Positions 1 through 5,464 of a stretch of DNA of 6,053 bases are shown piece by piece. The DNA comes from a bacterium (GTDB taxonomy: Archaea > Thermoplasmatota > Thermoplasmata > Lutacidiplasmatales > UBA184). A program made the translations under genes and the position numbers. The first letter of the stretch is position 1. The number at the start of each line of letters is the position of its first letter. Location of the stretch: NCBI GenBank assembly GCA_021832495.1, contig JAKBKR010000142.1, positions 1-6,053 on the forward strand, given 5' to 3'. The notes under the pieces were generated by a model. That model did not search any database, was not told the DNA's origin, and saw only the letters and a program-made list of their open reading frames with translations.

Positions 1-251
1 GGCAGGCCACTAGCGTGTGTTCCCCCGGGGAAGAAGACAGCCTCTCCCCGCATGCGGTGGTACCGGGCAAAGGAATCTGCGTAGCTAAAGCCGCGCATGT
101 GCCCAACATGTTGGAAACCCGAGGGTCCGGGGTAGGCGAACAAGATGTAGTACTTCGGTCGCCCCACCACAGCGACCGCCTTGCCCAGCCCCCGGGCCCG
201 CCACGCCGCCTGCCAATGCTGCTCACGGACCGCAGGACTCGACTCCGACAT
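1..251 (-). CDS. leuS: Leucyl-tRNA synthetase, N-terminal part (cut by the left edge)
   Basis: Class I aminoacyl-tRNA synthetase that charges tRNA-Leu in the cytoplasm. Reading the minus strand from the ATG at 251-249 gives 83 codons without a stop before the window ends. A helix typical of this family's N-terminus (QHWQAAWRARGL, residues 11-22) is followed by the ATP-binding signature YPGPSGFQHVGH (40-51, HIGH-type motif HVGH at 48-51), then FARYHRMRG (61-69) and FFPGGTHASGL (73-83). The last block corresponds to the 'FP.G.H.TG.P' block of LeuRS and argues against Met, Val and Ile enzymes. No other start codon lies in frame between 251 and 300, and a GGGAG lies at 260-264, so the start is firm. 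Odd points: PGP replaces the usual PYP, and GTHASG replaces the common GFH(A/V)TG, so a diverged LeuRS or a second LeuRS copy is possible. Only about a tenth of the protein is visible, and the editing and anticodon-binding parts are not. Confidence 0.82.
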   Translation of the reverse strand, partial: MSESSPAVREQHWQAAWRARGLGKAVAVVGRPKYYILFAYPGPSGFQHVGHMRGFSYADSFARYHRMRGEAVFFPGGTHASGL

Positions 252-259
252 GATTTTGG

Positions 260-264
260 CTCCC
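260..264 (-). promoter_or_regulatory. Ribosome binding site of leuS
   Basis: The minus strand reads GGGAG here, eight bases before the ATG at 251. That is a normal Shine-Dalgarno spacing and supports this start. It implies that the leuS mRNA has a short leader, unlike the plus-strand neighbours. Confidence 0.45.
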
Positions 265-283
265 GTCTTGGCAGTCCGGGCCG

Positions 284-304
284 AATTAGCTACACTTAAT
301 TATG
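284..304. promoter_or_regulatory. AT-rich divergent promoter core between leuS and queE
   Basis: This is the only AT-rich island in the gap between the two divergent genes. On the plus strand, CTTAATTAT (295-303) resembles an archaeal TATA box. Its centre near 299 lies about 27 bases before the ATG at 326, which predicts a leaderless or nearly leaderless queE mRNA. On the minus strand, GCTAATTC (289-282) or ATTAAG (300-295) could serve leuS and would give leaders of roughly 8-20 bases. Box identity is inferred from spacing and composition only. Confidence 0.5.
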
Positions 305-325
305 TACGGGGGGGTCAGAGGACGG

Positions 326-955
326 ATGCGGATCATCGAGATATTCCACTCCTTCCAAGGTGAAGGGCCCCTTACGGGCGCACGAACGGCATTCATTCGG
401 ACGGCTCGCTGCAATCTTCGATGCACATGGTGCGACACCACGTACTCGTTCGGGGAGGGCTCCGAGGCCTCGATCGAGCAGGTCCTCGACAAGATCGCGG
501 TGTTCCAAACGAAGGACGTTTGCCTTACCGGGGGGGAACCCCTCCTCCAGCCCGAGAGCGTAGACCTGACCCGTCGGCTCTCGGAAGGTGGGTATCGGAC
601 CGTCATCGAAACGGGAGGTTCACTCGACATTGCTCCCTACGTACGGATTCCCAACACCATCATCAGTCTTGATGTTAAGTGTCCGGCATCCGGAATGCAG
701 GACACGATGCGGATGGAGAATCTGTCCTACCTCCGCCCCCAAGATGTGGTGAAGTTCGTGATCGCCGACCGGAAGGATTACGATTATGCCCGGGAATTCC
801 TGCGAACTCACCCGATCCCTTCCCAGGTCGTCTTCCAGCCCGTCTGGGGTTCGCCTCTGAGGGAGATGGCCGAGTGGGTGTTGGCCGACCATCTCAACGT
901 CCGGCTGATGCTTCAAGAGCACAAGTTTATCTGGGGCGATGAGCGCGGCCATTGA
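326..955 (+). CDS. queE: 7-carboxy-7-deazaguanine synthase QueE (radical SAM)
   Basis: Converts 6-carboxy-5,6,7,8-tetrahydropterin to 7-carboxy-7-deazaguanine, the step that forms the 7-deazapurine ring. In archaea the product is used for archaeosine in the tRNA D-loop; in bacteria it is used for queuosine. The 209-residue length is normal for the family. Visible signatures are HSFQGEGPLTG (8-18, substrate region), the radical SAM cluster motif C29-x3-C33-x2-C36 in RCNLRCTWCDT, LTGGEPLL (67-74), IETGG (94-98), DVKCP (116-120) and the C-terminal EHKFIWG (198-204). An ATG at 302 would add eight residues (MYGGVRGR). I prefer 326 because homologues begin close to the FxSFQGEG block and because a TATA-like element is centred about 27 bases upstream; that element overlaps 302, so 302 would probably not be transcribed. 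GAGG at 318-321 may help as a weak ribosome site. queD, queC and the archaeosine transglycosylase are not in the window. Confidence 0.95.
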   Translation: MRIIEIFHSFQGEGPLTGARTAFIRTARCNLRCTWCDTTYSFGEGSEASIEQVLDKIAVFQTKDVCLTGGEPLLQPESVDLTRRLSEGGYRTVIETGGSLDIAPYVRIPNTIISLDVKCPASGMQDTMRMENLSYLRPQDVVKFVIADRKDYDYAREFLRTHPIPSQVVFQPVWGSPLREMAEWVLADHLNVRLMLQEHKFIWGDERGH

Positions 956-1095
956 GTACTTCGGATGCTCAATACCGGAGACAGAAGTTAGGTAGTGCGC
1001 AAGAACGGCATTTACCGACCCGGTGGAATTTCCCCAGTCGATCAGGTCCGGTCAGTGGATCCGCCCCGAACGTACCCTTCAGTTCACCCTTTTCC

Positions 1096-1114
1096 GGGGT
1101 CGGGTCTCGACCCC
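1096..1114. repeat. Perfect GC-rich inverted repeat (7-bp stem, 5-base loop)
   Basis: GGGGTCG pairs with CGACCCC around the loop GGTCT. The next bases extend the pattern: CCCCGAGGGG at 1111-1120 can form a competing fold, and TCGGGTCTCGA (1100-1110) recurs almost exactly as TCGGGCTCGA (1122-1131). No T-run follows, so a bacterial-type terminator is unlikely. It could be a transcript-end structure for queE, a protein-binding site upstream of the next promoter, or chance in GC-rich DNA. Confidence 0.4.
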
Positions 1115-1130
1115 GAGGGGATCGGGCTCG

Positions 1131-1150
1131 AAGAAAGGCTTATGAAGCCT
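1131..1150 (+). promoter_or_regulatory. Candidate BRE/TATA promoter inside an inverted repeat
   Basis: The purine-rich AAGAAAGG (1131-1138) resembles an archaeal TFB-recognition element, and CTTATGAA (1139-1146) resembles a TATA box. The TATA centre at about 1142-1143 predicts transcription starting near 1168-1170, just before the ATG at 1173, so the message would be almost leaderless. A perfect inverted repeat, AGGCTT-ATG-AAGCCT (1136-1150), sits exactly on this box, as a repressor operator would. The promoter call rests on position and composition; the operator role is inference. Confidence 0.45.
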
Positions 1151-1172
1151 GCGAAAGTGTAGCGCGTTGCCC

Positions 1173-4100
1173 ATGCGCGCACCTGTACTTGCGACGATAG
1201 TGCTTTGCCTGCTAATCGTGTCGATGTTCCCTGTCACGCTGTTCTCCAGCTTTGGCCCTTCCGTAGTTGACAACATTGCCGGAAGCCACGGTTCGAGGCC
1301 GCAATCCGTTCTCATCGTCCCGCATACCAGAACTCCGATAAAGCATGTGATCATTGTGATCCAAGAGAACCACGCCTTCGACAACTATTTCTCGAACTTT
1401 TCGGGAGCATTTGGGCTCCCACCCGGAGGAATTCCTCAACCGGGAACCTACGCCAATGTCACTTCCTACCACCCAGAATATCCGCTGACCTGGTCCTATG
1501 GTGGGAACCAGAGCTTCTCCAATCCTGAGCACGGGGAGTCCCACATCCTGAACGAACAAGATAACGGCTCCATGGATGGCTTCTTTTATACGGATGGAGG
1601 GGAGGCGAATGGGCTCTTCCCATCCTACATTGTGGCGAACTCCCTCGGTTTGGCGGGTGAATATGGCGTGGCCGACAACTACTACACAGATTTTGCCGGA
1701 CCCACGCTGCCGAATCGGTTGTACTACTACGGCATCTCTCCCGGTGCGGCGACAAGCGACAGCAATCCCCCGGGTGATGTGATCAATGTTCCGAACCTTC
1801 CGCAGGAACTCCAAAGTGCGGGGATCTCTTGGGCCTCGTATGATGGGAACTACAATGAGTATCCCGGCAGTTCGTGCACCTTTGCACTCTTCCCTACGGA
1901 TCCCTGTTGGTATTTCACCTACCTCAACAGCTCGGACCCGGCGGCCCAATTGTCTCCTGAACTCTACTATGGATGGCTACAGAACGAATACAACACAACG
2001 GGAGCCATTCCCCAGCTGCAGTACTATAACAACATCTACGGGAACCTGACAGCGGGGACTCTCCCCAGTGTCTCTTGGTTTACCTCGGATTGGACCTGCT
2101 GCACGGAACATCCCTCGGATGCCAATACCTCCTTCATCGGAGGGAACGTGACCCAGGGACAGCAATCGTTCCTGAAGTTGGTCCACGCGGTCGAGGACAG
2201 CGCCTATTGGAATTCAACGGCGATATTCCTTACATACGATGAGGGGGGCGGATTCTTCGACTCAAGCCCGAGTCCGGTCGCAACCCCATACGGGACGGGT
2301 CTCCGCGTACCCTTGATCGTGATTTCCCCCTACGCAAAGGAAGGATACGTCTCGCATGAATTTTTGACCCCTTCCTCCTTGCTCCATTTCGTCGAGTGGA
2401 ACTGGGGATTGCCCTCCCTCGGGTGGTTGGACAACGAGTCGAACCTTCCGTTGGATTTCTTCAACTTTTCCGAAACCCCTCGAGCCCCGCTGAGCCAGTC
2501 GGTCTATGGCTCCAATAACCAAACGTTCTCCATCCCTTGGGCTCCCCAGCCGGTGGGCGCTGGATTCCTTGGGAAGTACCAGCCCGCCCTATTGACGAAC
2601 CATGACGTGAACTGGACGTTTCAGACAACCAACGTCATCACAAATCCACCTGTCCTGTCCGGGAACTCACTCTACGCGTGTGGTCTGGATGGGGTCCTCC
2701 GGAGCCTGAATCCGATCTCAGGTGCGCTCAACTGGGCCCGGTCTCTGGGTTCGGGATGCCGCTCATCCCCCACCGTTCTCCCGGGAGGAGGTGTTATCGC
2801 AACCACTCTTCGGGGTACGGTGGCTGCCTATAACTCAACGGGGAGTCTCGCATGGAACATTTCGCTTGACGCGCCCATATACAGCAATTTGACTTTGGTA
2901 GGGACCACCCTCTATGGAACCCTCCAGAATGGCTCACTCTTCGCCATAGATTCTTCTACCCACGCCCTGCTCTGGGAGAAGGCGGTCAGCCTAACTCCTC
3001 TCTACGCGTCCCCGGTCTATGACCCATCGGACCACTTTTTGCTCTTGAGCGCCACACGCGCCGGAGTCATCGCGGTGAACTTGACCGGGTCCGTCCAGTG
3101 GACGGCGCCCGTGCCCGGTGGGACCTTTGCCGCCGGTGCGTTGTGCGGGTCGAGCTACTATGTTACGAGCCCCGAAGGCGGACTTTACCCCATTTCTCTT
3201 CCCACCGGGACCGTAGGGACCCCTGCTCCGCTCAACGATTCGACGGCCACGCCCTTGTGTTGGGGGTCAGACCTTTACGTCGGAGACAATTCCACTTTCC
3301 GGGCGTTCTCTACCAGCCCATCGCTTACCCAGCTCTGGTCGAACACCACCCATAGCATGCAAGGTGGGTCGGCCGTGGTGTCGGGTTCCGACCTCGTTGT
3401 CGACACGCAAGGAGGCGCTATAGACTGGTTCTCACCGACCTCGAGCCACCCCGTGATCAGCCTCGAAAGCGGCACTTCCTTCTTCGGCTCCCCGCTCTCC
3501 ACCCCCGAGTGGCTCTATTTTTCCGGGGAGGATGGGAACGTCTACGGGGTTGCGGATCGAGGGGCCATCCAAGTCTCTGTGGTCCCAACGAACGCCTCCG
3601 TAACAATCGGAGGGATTCCTCTCTCGACACCGGGAGGAAAAGGGGCCGTAACGGAGACTCCCGGATCATACACCGTGGCAGCTTCCGCTCCGGGATATGC
3701 CTCCGCGTCCATCCCCGTGACTGTCTTGCAGGGGAAGACCACTTATGCGAATCTCACACTGATTAAGAACGCGAGCCGGCCCTCGATCTCGAGTTTCATT
3801 GCGAACCCGTCCTCCATCGTGCTGGGGAACAGCACCATTTTCTCTGTGACCGTAACCGGCGGCACCCTTCCGTTCTCGTACGCTTATAGTGGATTGCCCG
3901 GTGGGTGTGCCACGGGGAGCCTAGCGAACTTGTCGTGTACCCCCACTTCCACCGGGTCGTACACTGTGCAGGTCAACGTCACGGATGCCAAAGGGTACTG
4001 GACGACCGCATCCACCACCTTGAACGTAAATGCCCCGAGTCAAGGCGGGCCGTCGATCACTACATTCACGGCGAAGCCAAACCCGGTCACGCTGGGCAGC

Positions 4101-5060
4101 AGCACCACCCTTTCTTTGGGCGTATCGGGCGGAACCGCCCCCTACGTTGAAAGGTACCAAGGGCTGCCCACCGGATGCCAGAGCCAGAGCACTGAGCAGC
4201 TCACCTGCACACCCACCATATCGGGAAGCTTCACGGTGGTTGTGACCGTCACCGACGCCCAAGGAAGATCTGCCAATGATTCGTTGGTCCTCGTGGTTCA
4301 AGCCCCGTCCGGTTATCCGACAGTATCCCTCGTGGCTACCCCCTCAAGCCTTGTACTCGGAAACTCGACCACCTTCACCGCATCGGCCTCGGGCGGGAAG
4401 TCACCGTACGCCTACGCGTACACCGGGCTACCCACGGGCTGTTCGAGTTCCAACATCCCGAGCCTGACTTGCACGCCGTCTGCGGCTGGCACCTTCACGG
4501 TCTACGTTACGGTCACCGATGCGAATGCACACACTGCATCGTCTTCGGTCACCGTAACGGTCAACTCACCACCCAATCACGTATCACCTCTCATGATCAC
4601 CTCGTTCACCGCCTCAGTGAACCCGGCGACCGTGGGAAAGGCAGTCACATTGACCGTCACGGCGAGCGGTGGCGTGCCGCCGTACTCCTTCGCGTTTGGG
4701 AATCTCCCCTCGGGATGCACCACCGCAAATGCAAGCACGTTGAGTTGTATCCCACAAAGTAAGGGTACCTTCTTGATCACTGTCACAGTGACCGATGCCG
4801 ACCGGAAGACCGCCCAGTCTAACCTCACCCTGCAGGTGCAGGCTTCGCAAGGGCAGAGCTCTGCGAGTCCGCTGTCGGGGAGCATCTTGTGGATCCTCAT
4901 CGTCGTGATAGTGGCGGCCGTTGCAATTGCCGCATTCCTGGTCCTACGAAGAAGCCGGAAGAAGGGCCCGTCCGAGGCACCCTCACCGGCGTCGTCCGAA
5001 GCGGGGACGGAAACCCCCGCCCCATCCGCTCCACCTTCGGGAGAATGGAACGAGCCGTAG
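1173..5060 (+). CDS. Large membrane-anchored extracellular phosphoesterase (acid phosphatase/phospholipase C type) with beta-propeller, PEGA and PKD-like repeats
   Basis: A 1295-residue surface protein. Residues 1-27 form a hydrophobic signal segment. Residues 55-420 match the phosphoesterase family of AcpA acid phosphatase and phospholipase C: KHVIIVIQENHAFDNYF with E65 and N66, GPTLPNRLY with T178 at the family's Ser/Thr nucleophile position, YDEGGGFFD with D356 and E357, RVPLIVISPYA, and H395. Residues 480-797 carry about eight G-x-(L/V)-x-(A/S)-(I/L/Y) ... W blade motifs of a PQQ-like propeller. Residues 798-866 resemble a PEGA domain. Residues 870-1224 are four PKD/Ig-like repeats. Residues 1238-1258 form a membrane helix, followed by RRSRKK and a Pro/Ser/Glu-rich tail. 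About thirty N-x-S/T sequons lie before the helix and none after it, which fits an outside domain stack with a short inside tail. It probably releases phosphate from esters outside the cell; the true substrate (phosphomonoester, phospholipid or other) cannot be read. A TTG at 1167 would add only two residues; the ATG gives a cleaner signal peptide. The gene probably has its own promoter, and rnhA overlaps its end. Confidence 0.88.
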   Translation: MRAPVLATIVLCLLIVSMFPVTLFSSFGPSVVDNIAGSHGSRPQSVLIVPHTRTPIKHVIIVIQENHAFDNYFSNFSGAFGLPPGGIPQPGTYANVTSYHPEYPLTWSYGGNQSFSNPEHGESHILNEQDNGSMDGFFYTDGGEANGLFPSYIVANSLGLAGEYGVADNYYTDFAGPTLPNRLYYYGISPGAATSDSNPPGDVINVPNLPQELQSAGISWASYDGNYNEYPGSSCTFALFPTDPCWYFTYLNSSDPAAQLSPELYYGWLQNEYNTTGAIPQLQYYNNIYGNLTAGTLPSVSWFTSDWTCCTEHPSDANTSFIGGNVTQGQQSFLKLVHAVEDSAYWNSTAIFLTYDEGGGFFDSSPSPVATPYGTGLRVPLIVISPYAKEGYVSHEFLTPSSLLHFVEWNWGLPSLGWLDNESNLPLDFFNFSETPRAPLSQSVYGSNNQTFSIPWAPQPVGAGFLGKYQPALLTNHDVNWTFQTTNVITNPPVLSGNSLYACGLDGVLRSLNPISGALNWARSLGSGCRSSPTVLPGGGVIATTLRGTVAAYNSTGSLAWNISLDAPIYSNLTLVGTTLYGTLQNGSLFAIDSSTHALLWEKAVSLTPLYASPVYDPSDHFLLLSATRAGVIAVNLTGSVQWTAPVPGGTFAAGALCGSSYYVTSPEGGLYPISLPTGTVGTPAPLNDSTATPLCWGSDLYVGDNSTFRAFSTSPSLTQLWSNTTHSMQGGSAVVSGSDLVVDTQGGAIDWFSPTSSHPVISLESGTSFFGSPLSTPEWLYFSGEDGNVYGVADRGAIQVSVVPTNASVTIGGIPLSTPGGKGAVTETPGSYTVAASAPGYASASIPVTVLQGKTTYANLTLIKNASRPSISSFIANPSSIVLGNSTIFSVTVTGGTLPFSYAYSGLPGGCATGSLANLSCTPTSTGSYTVQVNVTDAKGYWTTASTTLNVNAPSQGGPSITTFTAKPNPVTLGSSTTLSLGVSGGTAPYVERYQGLPTGCQSQSTEQLTCTPTISGSFTVVVTVTDAQGRSANDSLVLVVQAPSGYPTVSLVATPSSLVLGNSTTFTASASGGKSPYAYAYTGLPTGCSSSNIPSLTCTPSAAGTFTVYVTVTDANAHTASSSVTVTVNSPPNHVSPLMITSFTASVNPATVGKAVTLTVTASGGVPPYSFAFGNLPSGCTTANASTLSCIPQSKGTFLITVTVTDADRKTAQSNLTLQVQASQGQSSASPLSGSILWILIVVIVAAVAIAAFLVLRRSRKKGPSEAPSPASSEAGTETPAPSAPPSGEWNEP
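3780..4844 (+). repeat. Four tandem PKD/Ig-like protein repeats of about 90 residues
   Basis: The repeats start at 3780, 4050, 4317 and 4587 (residues 870, 960, 1049 and 1139), with spacings of 90, 89 and 90 residues. Each follows one plan: P-x-(I/V) start, N-P-x-x-(V/L)-x-G early strand, SGG/TGG followed by a PY/PF block, (G/N)LP-x-GC, nine residues, C-x-P, then VTVTDA-like and a closing (L/V)-x-V strand. The paired cysteines are C912/C922, C1002/C1012, C1090/C1100 and C1182/C1192, always C-x9-C, so each repeat probably has its own disulfide. Nucleotide identity between copies is only moderate, so these are old, diverged domain duplications rather than recent DNA repeats. They probably form a stiff stalk that lifts the catalytic domain off the membrane. 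Confidence 0.85.
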
Positions 5061-5464
5061 TCCACTTCGACGGAGCCTCCGCGTCCATCGGTGGGCACTA
5101 TGTCGGCGGGTGGGGTTGTGTGGTAGAGGGACCCGGATTTGTCCACGAGGACTTTGGCAGCCTGCGACTTCCCGGTGACCTTGCCACGAACAATGTGGCC
5201 GAGTACACCGCGGCTGTAAAAGCCCTCGAATACCTCGTGGGCCGCGGTTTCTACGGGGTGGTAGAGGTCTATGGGGACAGCCAACTCGTTATCCGGCAGT
5301 TTTCCGGCGAATACCGGGTCCGGGCATCCCACTTAAAACCCTACCACGAACGGCTCTTGGCACTGGCGCAAGAGTTCTCCAAGGTGACCTTCACGTGGGT
5401 TCCTAGGGAGGAGAATTATCGGGCTGACGCTCTGAGCAAGCGGGGTCTTGGCTCCCCGACCTGA
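5045..5464 (+). CDS. rnhA: Ribonuclease HI, compact archaeal type
   Basis: Cuts the RNA strand of RNA-DNA hybrids (R-loops, primers) with two metal ions. The 139-residue product has the four family carboxylates: D9 in VHFDGAS, E53 in NNVAEYTAAVKAL, D78 in VYGDSQLVIRQ and D128 in NYRADALSKR. TWVPREEN (117-124) is also typical of the short RNase HI proteins of archaea and some bacteria. There is no N-terminal hybrid-binding domain, and the basic protrusion of the E. coli enzyme seems absent. The ATG at 5045 lies 16 bases inside the upstream surface-protein gene, in another frame. GGGAG at 5039-5043 is too close for an ideal Shine-Dalgarno, and I see no TATA box about 27 bases upstream, so cotranscription and coupled translation with the upstream gene are likely. 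No later in-frame start would keep the first catalytic aspartate. The last 62 bases overlap hemD on the opposite strand. Confidence 0.93.
   Translation: MERAVVHFDGASASIGGHYVGGWGCVVEGPGFVHEDFGSLRLPGDLATNNVAEYTAAVKALEYLVGRGFYGVVEVYGDSQLVIRQFSGEYRVRASHLKPYHERLLALAQEFSKVTFTWVPREENYRADALSKRGLGSPT

Larger units (their letters stand above)
956..1172. other. Intergenic region between queE and the surface phosphoesterase gene
   Basis: These 217 bases hold no convincing gene. An open frame crosses them from a TTG at 952, but its translation is arginine- and serine-rich, resembles no family I know, and runs into the next gene in another frame. I see no tRNA cloverleaf and no paired C/D boxes. The left half (956-1080) shows no clear structure. 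The right half holds a weak T-tract (TTTT at 1090-1093, a possible archaeal stop signal for queE), a GC-rich hairpin at 1096-1114 and a promoter-like inverted repeat at 1136-1150. Confidence 0.6.

Noticed and set aside
15..299. Plus-strand open frame of 94 codons at the left edge
   Set aside because: It lies antisense to the LeuRS N-terminus, whose HIGH-type motif and flanking blocks are clear on the minus strand.
1096..1114. T-arm of a tRNA (5-bp stem with 7-base loop can be drawn)
   Set aside because: The loop reads GGGTCTC and not the TTCRANY consensus on either strand, and no acceptor, D or anticodon arms can be placed around it.
1167..1172. TTG at 1167 as start of the large phosphoesterase
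   Set aside because: It adds only Met-Pro before an ATG that gives a normal signal peptide. No ribosome site favours TTG, although a transcript start this close makes it hard to exclude.
952..1200. Open frame of 82 codons from a TTG inside the end of queE across the intergenic region
   Set aside because: TTG start overlapping the queE stop, no ribosome site, an Arg/Ser/Pro-rich translation typical of shadow frames in GC-rich DNA, and it overlaps the start and signal-peptide region of the phosphoesterase gene.
1212..1949. Minus-strand open frame of 245 codons
   Set aside because: It lies antisense to the catalytic domain of the phosphoesterase. Its Arg/Val/Gly-rich composition is typical of a shadow frame.
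3780..4844. CRISPR array or DNA tandem repeat
   Set aside because: The period of about 268 bases is far too long for CRISPR, copies are conserved at protein and not DNA level, and the frame stays open through all copies.
4577..5332. Minus-strand open frame of 251 codons
   Set aside because: It lies antisense to the end of the phosphoesterase gene and most of rnhA, both of which have clear family motifs. Its translation shows no family signature.
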